Origin: DATJBC01 sp035515515
GTDB taxonomy: Bacteria > Actinomycetota > Acidimicrobiia > Acidimicrobiales > UBA8190
NCBI GenBank assembly: GCA_035515515.1
Contig: DATJBC010000062.1
Location: 1 to 12,600 of the forward strand
DNA: 12,600 bases
Reading direction: 5' to 3'
The notes beneath the pieces were generated by a model. That model was not told where the DNA came from and did no database searches. It saw only the letters and a list, made by a program, of their open reading frames with translations. Positions 7,772-12,600 of the stretch are shown here, piece after piece. Both the position numbers and the translations under genes were made by a program. Each line of letters starts with the position of its first letter. Positions within the stretch are counted from its first letter, which is position 1.

Positions 7772-8120
7772 CGCGCAGCGCCCGGGCCCCTTCCAGGTAG
7801 ACGTGGTGGAGCTCGTCGCGGGGGCGGTCGGTGGCGACGTGCAGGAGCACCCGCAGGCAGCGGGGCGTGGCCCCCGCGATGTCGAGCTCGCGGGCGCACA
7901 GCAGGGGCACGTCCCCCAGGCCCATGGCGCGCGCCGCCGTGGCGGGGAACATCGACACCACGTCGCCGGTGGCGGTGAACACGATGCTGATCACGTCGTC
8001 CTTGTGGAGGCCGTTGCGGGCGAAGAGCTCCTCGAGCAGGGCCTGGGTGCGCGCCGTGACCTGCTCGGTGGTGTCGGCGTCGACGGTGGTGGCGCCACGC
8101 AGGGCGCGCACGGCGGACAT
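7755..8120 (-). CDS. aroH: Monofunctional chorismate mutase, AroH class
   Basis: Rearranges chorismate to prephenate, the first committed step to tyrosine and phenylalanine. At 121 residues it matches the compact trimeric AroH family of Bacillus. Active-site equivalents are present: R8 (Bacillus Arg7), F58, R64, C75, E78, R90 (in RCLRVLLH) and Y108 (in HHVYL). The start is the ATG at 8120, because the protein begins, as in the family, only a few residues before RALRGATTVDADT; the frame remains open upstream but encodes only low-complexity sequence there. It starts 11 nt after the stop of the pseudouridine synthase gene, and a TAGCAT hexamer sits 8 nt before the ATG, so it may have its own leaderless promoter. 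It overlaps tyrA, which uses its product. Confidence 0.93.
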   Translation of the reverse strand: MSAVRALRGATTVDADTTEQVTARTQALLEELFARNGLHKDDVISIVFTATGDVVSMFPATAARAMGLGDVPLLCARELDIAGATPRCLRVLLHVATDRPRDELHHVYLEGARALRDDLPE

Positions 8121-8128
8121 GGCCCCGC

Positions 8129-8134
8129 ATGCTA
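8129..8134 (-). promoter_or_regulatory. Possible internal -10 element for aroH
   Basis: On the minus strand TAGCAT, 8 nt before the aroH ATG, fits the TANNNT pattern of actinobacterial -10 boxes. It is the same hexamer as before trpS. Its first three bases are the stop codon of the upstream gene. No -35 or Shine-Dalgarno is evident. Confidence 0.35.
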
Positions 8135-8962
8135 CCCAGGCCCGCCCCGACCCCCTCCGGGCGCGGCGCGTCGCGTGCGCGGGCCGCCGGCGGTCCCCGC
8201 GCCCGGCCCCCGGGCGGCCCGGCCCAGGGCGCGCACCTCGGCGGGGCGCAGGGGGCGCCACTGGCCCGCCGCCAGGGAGCGGTCCGACACGGGCCCGATC
8301 CTCGTGCGCACCAGGCGGCGCACGGGGAAGCCCACGGCCTCGCACATGCGGCGCACCTGGCGGTTGCGGCCCTCGTGGATGACGATGCGGATGACCCCGG
8401 GGGCGAGCACGCCCACCGTGGCGGGCGCCGTGGGGCCGTCGTCGAGGGTGACGCCGCGCCGCAGGGCGCGCAGGGCGCCGGCGGTCGGGACACCCTCGGT
8501 CTCCACCAGGTACTCCTTGTCGACCCCGAAGGAGGGGTGCGCCAGGCGCTGGGCGAGGTCGCCGTCGTTGGTCAGGATGATGAGGCCCTCGCTGTCGGCG
8601 TCGAGCCGCCCCACCGGGAACACCCGGGGGGACCGGGGCACGAGCCCGACCACGGTGGGCCGCCCGTGGGTGTCGCGCGCCGTGGTGAGCACGCCGGCGG
8701 GCTTGTGCAGCAGGTAGTGGACGAGGCCGGGGAGCACGGGCAGGGCCACGCCGTCGAGGGTGACGCCGTCTCGCCCCACGTCGACGCGCCGCCCCAGGGT
8801 GGCGACCTCGCCGTTCACGCGCACCCGTCCCGCGGCGATGAGCTCCTCGCAGGCGCGGCGGCTGCCCAGGCCCAGGCGGGCCAGGACCTTCTGGAGGCGC
8901 TCGCCCTCGGGGTCGTCTCCGGCGGGGCGCTCTGCTCGGGCGGGCTGGGCGCCCTCAGGCAT
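8132..8962 (-). CDS. RsuA/RluB-family rRNA pseudouridine synthase
   Basis: Isomerises a specific uridine in rRNA. Residues 21-61 form an S4 RNA-binding domain (ERLQKVLARLGLGSRRACEE). The catalytic domain begins at YLLHKPAGVLTT (83-94) and contains the GRLDADSEGLIILTNDGD motif, with D121 as the catalytic Asp. EGRNRQVRRM, typical of the RsuA/RluB/E/F branch, follows. It has 276 residues; the last 30 or so are a Gly/Pro/Arg-rich tail with no known domain. The ATG at 8962 overlaps the scpB stop by 8 nt. Position after scpAB points to the RluB type (23S rRNA, large-subunit helix 80 region), as this linkage is widespread, but the sequence alone does not fix the target. Confidence 0.9.
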   Translation of the reverse strand: MPEGAQPARAERPAGDDPEGERLQKVLARLGLGSRRACEELIAAGRVRVNGEVATLGRRVDVGRDGVTLDGVALPVLPGLVHYLLHKPAGVLTTARDTHGRPTVVGLVPRSPRVFPVGRLDADSEGLIILTNDGDLAQRLAHPSFGVDKEYLVETEGVPTAGALRALRRGVTLDDGPTAPATVGVLAPGVIRIVIHEGRNRQVRRMCEAVGFPVRRLVRTRIGPVSDRSLAAGQWRPLRPAEVRALGRAARGPGAGTAGGPRTRRAAPGGGRGGPG

Positions 8963-9527
8963 CGGCGCCCGGGCGCAGGCGCTCCTCGAGCTGCTCCACG
9001 ACCTCGGGACCGGGCAGAAGCTCCTCGACGGCGGGCAGCTCGTCCAGGCTGAAGAGGCCCAGCCTCTCCAGGAAGGCGGCGGTGGTGCCGTACAGGACGG
9101 GCTGGCCGGGGCCGGGCGCGTGCCCCACGGCCACGATGTAGCCGCGCTGCTCGAGCAGGCGCACCACGCCGTCCACGTTCACGCCCCGCAGCGCGGCGAT
9201 CTGCGCCCGCGACACCGGCTGGCGGTAGGCCACGATGGCCAGCGTCTCGAGGGCGGCGGAGGACAGGCGCGAGGACACGCCCTCCATGGCGTAGCGCTCC
9301 ACGAAGGCGGCCATGTCGGGATGGGTCTGGTAGCGGTAGCCGCCCGCCACCCGGGCCAGCACGAAGCCGCGCCCCTCGGCCTCGTAGCCGGCCGAGAGCT
9401 CGGCGCACGCCGCCTCCACGCGCTCGCACGACATCTCGAGGAGCTCGGCCAGCATGGAGGGCGCCACGGGCTCCACGGCCGACATGAGCACGGCCTCGAT
9501 GGCCCGGTGTTCCTCCGACAGCGACAC
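8955..9527 (-). CDS. scpB: Segregation and condensation protein B
   Basis: A 190-residue kleisin-interacting subunit of the SMC-ScpAB condensin complex, which organises and segregates the chromosome on the nucleoid. It shows the two winged-helix layout of ScpB: an N-terminal unit (EEHRAIEAVLMSAVEP onward) and a second one containing SSAALETLAIVAYRQPVSRA and then IAALRGVNVDGVVRLLEQRG, followed by GTTAAFLERLGL, all family hallmarks. The GTG start at 9527 comes 10 nt after the scpA stop; no strong ribosome-binding site is present. It ends overlapping the next gene by 8 nt. The acidic Glu/Leu-rich C-terminal end is usual for the family. Confidence 0.93.
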   Translation of the reverse strand: MSLSEEHRAIEAVLMSAVEPVAPSMLAELLEMSCERVEAACAELSAGYEAEGRGFVLARVAGGYRYQTHPDMAAFVERYAMEGVSSRLSSAALETLAIVAYRQPVSRAQIAALRGVNVDGVVRLLEQRGYIVAVGHAPGPGQPVLYGTTAAFLERLGLFSLDELPAVEELLPGPEVVEQLEERLRPGADA

Positions 9528-9537
9528 GGCCCGGCCG

Positions 9538-10320
9538 TCAGCCGTCGTATTCCTCGACCGGCACGACGCCGACGGCGGACAGCGCGGCCGCGTCCCGGGT
9601 CCAGACCACGGCGAGGTCGCCGAAGGTCTCGCCCTGCTCCAGGGTGACCCAGCCCCGCTTGCACAGCTCGAGGAGGGCCAGGAACCGCACGATGATCTGC
9701 ATCCGGGTCGTGCAGTGCGCCGTGAGCTGGCGGAAGCTGAGCCGGCCCTCGGCGGGCAGGCGCGTCTCGAGCTCGGCCACCGCCTCCGACACCGTGACGG
9801 CCTCCACCGTCACGTGGGAGAGGTCGAGCTCGAAGGTGGGCCGGGGCGCCGAGCCCACCACGAAGGCGGCCGCCAGGCGCTCGGCGGTCACCCCCGCCAG
9901 CAGGTCGGGTGCCAGGTCGCGGAAGCGCTCCTCCAGGCCGGCGATGCGGGGCACCGACCGCCGGGCCTGGTCGATGAGCACGGCGAAGCTGTCGGCGGCG
10001 GCCGCGTAGGCCTGGAGCTCGAGCAGCCGGGCGAGCAGCCGGTCGCGCTCCTCGAAGCACGACAGCTCCTCGTCGTCGTCGACGTCGTCGGGGCCCGGGA
10101 GCAGCTTGCGCGACTTGAGCTCGACCAGGATGGCCGCGATCACCAGGAACTCGCTGGCGGTCGACAGGTCGAAGGGCTGGCGGGCGGCCATCTCGGCCAG
10201 GAAGGCGTCGACCAGCTCGGCGACCTTGATGTCGTAGACGTCGACCTTGTGGTCCGACACCAGCTGCAACAGCACGTCGAACGGCCCCTCGTAGACGGGC
10301 GTCGACACGTGCGCCACCAC
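9538..10320 (-). CDS. scpA: Segregation and condensation protein A (kleisin)
   Basis: The kleisin subunit that bridges SMC heads and binds ScpB. With the GTG at 10320 it has 260 residues, normal for the family. The N-terminal SMC-binding part has the family signature YEGPFDVLLQLVSDHKVDVY and LVDAFLAEM, then SEFLVIAAILVELKSRKLLP. An acidic insert (DDVDDDEE) precedes the central helices, and the C-terminal winged helix includes RFLALLELCKRGWVTL. Three GTGs could start the protein (10320, 10317, 10308). I chose 10320 because TAACGT lies exactly 7 nt before it and there is no Shine-Dalgarno, a layout matching trpS. It is the first gene of the long minus-strand operon and is divergent from trpS. 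Confidence 0.92.
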   Translation of the reverse strand: MVAHVSTPVYEGPFDVLLQLVSDHKVDVYDIKVAELVDAFLAEMAARQPFDLSTASEFLVIAAILVELKSRKLLPGPDDVDDDEELSCFEERDRLLARLLELQAYAAAADSFAVLIDQARRSVPRIAGLEERFRDLAPDLLAGVTAERLAAAFVVGSAPRPTFELDLSHVTVEAVTVSEAVAELETRLPAEGRLSFRQLTAHCTTRMQIIVRFLALLELCKRGWVTLEQGETFGDLAVVWTRDAAALSAVGVVPVEEYDG

Positions 10321-10327
10321 GGGGGCG

Positions 10328-10333
10328 ACGTTA
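10328..10333 (-). promoter_or_regulatory. Predicted -10 of the scpA operon (leaderless)
   Basis: On the minus strand TAACGT fits TANNNT and is followed by 7 nt and the GTG at 10320, so transcription would begin at or next to the start codon. A -35 element is not evident in the G-rich upstream sequence. Confidence 0.5.
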
Positions 10334-10398
10334 CCCGCCCCCCCGCCGCCGCCCGTGCATGGGGGCTGAGCAGGCCGGACCCGGCCGCCGCGGGAGGC

Positions 10399-10431
10399 CC
10401 CCGCCGGGGGCGCGGCCCGGCCCCGGCGGGG
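10399..10431. repeat. Perfect 11 bp inverted repeat between scpA and trpS
   Basis: CCCCGCCGGGG at 10399-10409 and its exact reverse complement CCCCGGCGGGG at 10421-10431 are separated by 11 nt. If trpS and scpA are both leaderless, this element lies outside both transcripts, at about -75 to -43 from trpS and -79 to -111 from scpA. It could then be an operator-like DNA site rather than an RNA hairpin. The flanking sequence is extremely GC-rich and low in complexity, so chance symmetry is a real possibility. Confidence 0.4.
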
Positions 10432-10460
10432 CGGGGCGCGGGGAGGCCGCGGGCGTCCCG

Positions 10461-10466
10461 TAGCAT
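10461..10466 (+). promoter_or_regulatory. Predicted -10 of trpS (leaderless)
   Basis: TAGCAT fits TANNNT and is followed by 7 nt and the ATG at 10474. It overlaps the alternative ATG at 10465, which argues against that earlier start. No -35 element is clear. Confidence 0.5.
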
Positions 10467-10473
10467 GCCGCCG

Positions 10474-11472
10474 ATGTCGAGGGTCTTGTCGGGCGTGCAG
10501 CCCAGCGGCGATCTCCACCTGGGCAATCACCTGGGGGCGGTGCGCTTCTGGGTGGCCGACCAGCACGACCACGACGCCTTGTTCTGCGTGGTCGACCTCC
10601 ACGCCCTCACCGCCGACCACGACCCCGCGGCGCTCGCCGGGCGGACGCTGCAGACGGCGCAGACGCTCCTGGCGGCCGGCCTCGACCCCGAGGTGTGCAC
10701 GCTGTTCGTGCAGAGCCACGTCCCCGAGCACCCCCGCCTGACGTGGCTGCTCGAGTGCACCGCCGGCTACGGGGAGCTGCGCCGCATGACGCAGTTCAAG
10801 GAGAAGGGGGCCGACCAGGAGGCCGTCCGGGTGGGCCTGTTCACCTACCCGCTGCTCATGGCGGCCGACATCTTGCTCTACGACGCCGCGCGCGTCCCCG
10901 TGGGCGACGACCAGCGCCAGCACCTCGAGCTCACCCGGGACCTGGCCCAGCGCTTCAACGCCCGCTACGGCCCGGTCTTCACGGTGCCCGACGTCGCCGT
11001 GCCCAAGGTGGGGGCACGCGTCATGGACCTCCAGGAGCCCACCCGCAAGATGTCGAAGTCGGTGAGCTCGCCGCTGGGCACGATCCTCGTGCTCGACCCC
11101 CCCGACGAGGTGGCCCGCAAGGTGCGCAGGGCGGTGACCGACACCGAGACCGAGGTGCGCTACGACCCGGTGTCCAAGCCGGGGGTGAGCAACCTCCTCG
11201 AGCTGCTGGCGGCGGCGGCCGGCGGCGACCCCGCCGAGCTGGCGGGCGGCTTCGACTCCTACGGCGCCCTCAAGGGGGCCGTGGCCGAGGCCCTGGTGGA
11301 GCTGTTGCGCCCCCTCCAGGCGCGCTACGCCGCGCTGGCGGCCGACCCCGGGCACGTGGCCGCCGTGCTGGCCGCCGGGGCGGCCAAGGCCCGGGCCGTG
11401 GCGGCCCCCACCCTCGACCGGGCCATGGCGGCCATGGGCCTGCTCGTGCCGCCGGGCGGCTTCAGCGCCTGA
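10474..11472 (+). CDS. trpS: Tryptophanyl-tRNA synthetase
   Basis: Class I aminoacyl-tRNA synthetase that charges tRNA-Trp in the cytoplasm. The N-terminus has SGVQPSGDLHLGNHLGA, containing the HIGH-like motif HLGN (15-18), and KMSKS is at 192-196. GDDQRQHLELTRDLA between them is the usual TrpRS motif. The 332-residue length is normal. An in-frame ATG at 10465 would add three residues, but 10474 is preferred: MSR directly before the first strand is the common form, and a TANNNT hexamer lies 7 nt before it. There is no Shine-Dalgarno close to either ATG and no T-box sequence upstream. It is a single-gene unit, divergent from scpA and convergent with the membrane protease gene 18 nt away. Confidence 0.95.
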   Translation: MSRVLSGVQPSGDLHLGNHLGAVRFWVADQHDHDALFCVVDLHALTADHDPAALAGRTLQTAQTLLAAGLDPEVCTLFVQSHVPEHPRLTWLLECTAGYGELRRMTQFKEKGADQEAVRVGLFTYPLLMAADILLYDAARVPVGDDQRQHLELTRDLAQRFNARYGPVFTVPDVAVPKVGARVMDLQEPTRKMSKSVSSPLGTILVLDPPDEVARKVRRAVTDTETEVRYDPVSKPGVSNLLELLAAAAGGDPAELAGGFDSYGALKGAVAEALVELLRPLQARYAALAADPGHVAAVLAAGAAKARAVAAPTLDRAMAAMGLLVPPGGFSA

Positions 11473-11509
11473 GCGGGCGGGGCGCCGTGGTCACAGCCCG
11501 GCGCCGCTC
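11471..11509. terminator. Imperfect hairpin at the trpS/protease convergent stops
   Basis: GAGCGG (11471-11476) pairs with CCGCTC (11504-11509), and inside it CGCC (11483-11486) pairs with GGCG (11500-11503) across a bulge. The structure covers both stop codons of the convergent genes. There is no T-tract, so this is only a candidate bidirectional terminator. Confidence 0.2.
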
Positions 11510-12285
11510 ACCGCGTTCCACAGGCGGATCTCGGCGCCGAAGACGTGGTTGGCCACCGCCGGGCTGCGCAGCCCCACGAAGGCGATCACGAACACGACGA
11601 GCATGCCGTAGGGCCGGAGGCGGAAGTACTGCCCCAGGGCGCGCGGGGGCAGGAGGCGCTCGATGAGCACCGACCCGTCGAGGGGCGGGAGGGGCAGCAG
11701 GTTGAAGAAGCACAGCGTGATGTTGGCCAGGCCGGCGTCGATGAGGACCTGGTAGGCGAGCGGGTAGGCGGTGGCGCCGGCCGGCAGGAACAGGTCGTGG
11801 TGCAGGAAGTAGCGGAACAGGAGGCCGCACACCACCACCAGGGCGGCGTTGGTGGCCGGCCCGGCCAGCGACACCCAGATGCTGCCGTTGCGGGGGTGGC
11901 GCAGCCGGGCCATGTTGACGGGGACGGGCTTGGCCCAGCCGAAGGCGAGGGGCGCCCCCCCGCCCAGGGTGCTGTAGAGCACGAGCATGCCGGGGAGGAT
12001 GAGCGACCCCAGGGGGTCGAGGTGGCGCACCGGGTTGAGCGACAGGCGCCCCGCCCGCTTGGCGGTGTCGTCGCCCAGCGCGTTGGCCACCGCCCCGTGG
12101 GCGATCTCGTGCAGCACGGCGGAGGGGATGAGCACGCACAGGTAGATGACCGTCGTGCTGCCGATGTGGTGGGTGGCCGCCAGGGCCACCAGCACCACGG
12201 CCACGACGCCCACCCAGAACAGCGTGCGGGGGTCGGGCGGGGCGCGCCGGGGGCCCTCGGCGGGCGAACCCCAGCCGTCACTCAT
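11491..12285 (-). CDS. Site-2 protease family membrane metalloprotease (M50)
   Basis: A 264-residue polytopic protein of the M50 family. After a short Pro-rich cytoplasmic N-terminus, a hydrophobic helix (about 22-37) and a second helix lead into the zinc motif HEIAH (59-63). The protein continues with RLSLNPVRHLDPLG, a central SLAGPATNAALVVVCG helix, and the third-ligand motif NLLPLPPLDGS (195-205) in a later helix. All catalytic elements (two His, Glu, distal Asp) are present. It belongs to the small group without a PDZ domain. Such proteins cut substrates inside the membrane, but the substrate is unknown here. The ATG at 12285 is chosen because the open frame above it overlaps the zinc-finger gene in another frame and is unlike the family. 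The gene starts 13 nt after the zinc-finger gene stop and is probably cotranscribed with it. Confidence 0.9.
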   Translation of the reverse strand: MSDGWGSPAEGPRRAPPDPRTLFWVGVVAVVLVALAATHHIGSTTVIYLCVLIPSAVLHEIAHGAVANALGDDTAKRAGRLSLNPVRHLDPLGSLILPGMLVLYSTLGGGAPLAFGWAKPVPVNMARLRHPRNGSIWVSLAGPATNAALVVVCGLLFRYFLHHDLFLPAGATAYPLAYQVLIDAGLANITLCFFNLLPLPPLDGSVLIERLLPPRALGQYFRLRPYGMLVVFVIAFVGLRSPAVANHVFGAEIRLWNAVSGAGL

Positions 12286-12298
12286 TGGGAGGCCCGTG

Positions 12299-12600
12299 TC
12301 AGTGTCTGGCGGCGCAGTTGATGCAATAGCGAGCCGCCGGCTTGGCCTCGAGGCGCAGGGGGTCGATGGGCTGCCCGCAGTCCTCGCAGGTGCCGTAGGT
12401 GCCCTCGCCCAGCTTGACCAGGGCCCGCTCGACCTCGCCCAACGTCTCGCGCAGGCTCGCTCCCAGGGCCTCCACCTCGCCACGCTCGGCGGTGACCTGG
12501 CTGGAGTCGGCGAAGTTGGAGTCGTAGGTCAGGCCGGCACCGCCCAGCCCAAGCTCCTCGAGCTTGGTCACTAGATCCCTGCGCTCCTCCTCCAGAAGGG
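12299..12600 (-). CDS. TraR/DksA-type zinc-finger protein (5' end outside window)
   Basis: The frame is open to the right edge, and the residues there (LLEEERRDLVTKLEEL) continue the amphipathic helix expected before the first visible GTG (12571), so the true start lies outside. The visible 99 or so residues have YDSNFADSSQVTAERGE, the loop common to actinobacterial TraR/DksA-like proteins, then a helix. A CX2CX17CX2C zinc finger follows, beginning CEDCGQPIDP and ending CINC near the C-terminus. E. coli DksA with the same finger binds RNA polymerase and mediates the (p)ppGpp response; many actinobacterial relatives are of unknown role, so RNA polymerase binding is only an inference. It is followed after 13 nt by the membrane protease gene. 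Confidence 0.88.
   Translation of the reverse strand, partial: LLEEERRDLVTKLEELGLGGAGLTYDSNFADSSQVTAERGEVEALGASLRETLGEVERALVKLGEGTYGTCEDCGQPIDPLRLEAKPAARYCINCAARH

Noticed and set aside
10321..10473. T-box or tryptophan attenuator upstream of trpS
   Set aside because: I looked for a T-box sequence, a leader peptide with Trp codons and a hairpin followed by a T-tract; none is present, and the promoter appears leaderless.
10321..11355. N-terminal extension of the scpA frame opposite trpS
   Set aside because: ScpA homology starts just before YEGPFDVLL; the rest is antisense to trpS.
12286..12483. Upstream extension of the membrane protease frame
   Set aside because: It overlaps the zinc-finger gene in a different frame and has no membrane or family character.
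12569..12571. GTG as the start of the TraR/DksA-like gene
   Set aside because: The frame stays open to the edge and the upstream residues continue the expected helix, so the gene is truncated by the window rather than starting here.
1..12600. CRISPR, insertion sequences, phage genes, tRNA or defence genes
   Set aside because: Reading both strands I saw no repeated spacers, transposase or integrase motifs, tRNA-like folds, or toxin-antitoxin or restriction domains.

Overview
This window is very GC-rich DNA with dense coding, short gaps, frequent GTG starts and many 4-17 nt gene overlaps. Gene content fits an actinobacterium, and an Acidimicrobiia-like lineage is my best guess. That guess rests on composition, protein style and gene order rather than a diagnostic marker. 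I see no tRNA, rRNA, CRISPR array, insertion sequence or phage gene, and no gene-free stretch reaches 300 bases.

Layout, left to right. (1) On the + strand there is the 3' end of a DHA2-type drug/solute exporter (to 398). An HD-domain metalloprotein (481-1035) and a 949-residue YfhO-family membrane protein (1088-3937) follow. (2) A compact minus-strand cluster runs from 10320 down to 3966: scpA, scpB, an RsuA/RluB-type pseudouridine synthase, aroH (chorismate mutase), tyrA (prephenate dehydrogenase), aroA (EPSP synthase), cmk (cytidylate kinase) and plsC (acyltransferase). Most junctions overlap or are separated by about 13 nt or less, so this looks like one operon. It converges with the YfhO gene across a 28 nt gap holding a GC palindrome. 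(3) A divergent intergenic region (10321-10473) separates scpA from trpS (10474-11472, +) and carries a perfect 11 bp inverted repeat. (4) trpS converges with a minus-strand pair: a TraR/DksA-type zinc-finger gene (cut by the right edge) and a site-2-protease family membrane metalloprotease.

The big operon joins chromosome organisation (ScpAB, the partners of SMC), 23S/16S rRNA modification, three steps around chorismate (AroA makes its precursor EPSP, AroH converts chorismate to prephenate, TyrA takes prephenate toward tyrosine), pyrimidine nucleotide supply (Cmk) and phospholipid synthesis (PlsC). The scpAB-rluB-cmk-plsC and tyrA-aroA-cmk adjacencies are known in other bacteria; here they are merged.

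The most interesting regulatory observation is that trpS, scpA and probably aroH each have a TANNNT hexamer 7-8 nt before the start codon and no clear Shine-Dalgarno. This is the layout expected of leaderless promoters. The most interesting protein is the small HD-domain protein, whose candidate metal ligands resemble those of the PhnZ/MIOX-type diiron oxygenases. I found no convincing novel defence or mobile system; most of the window is housekeeping.
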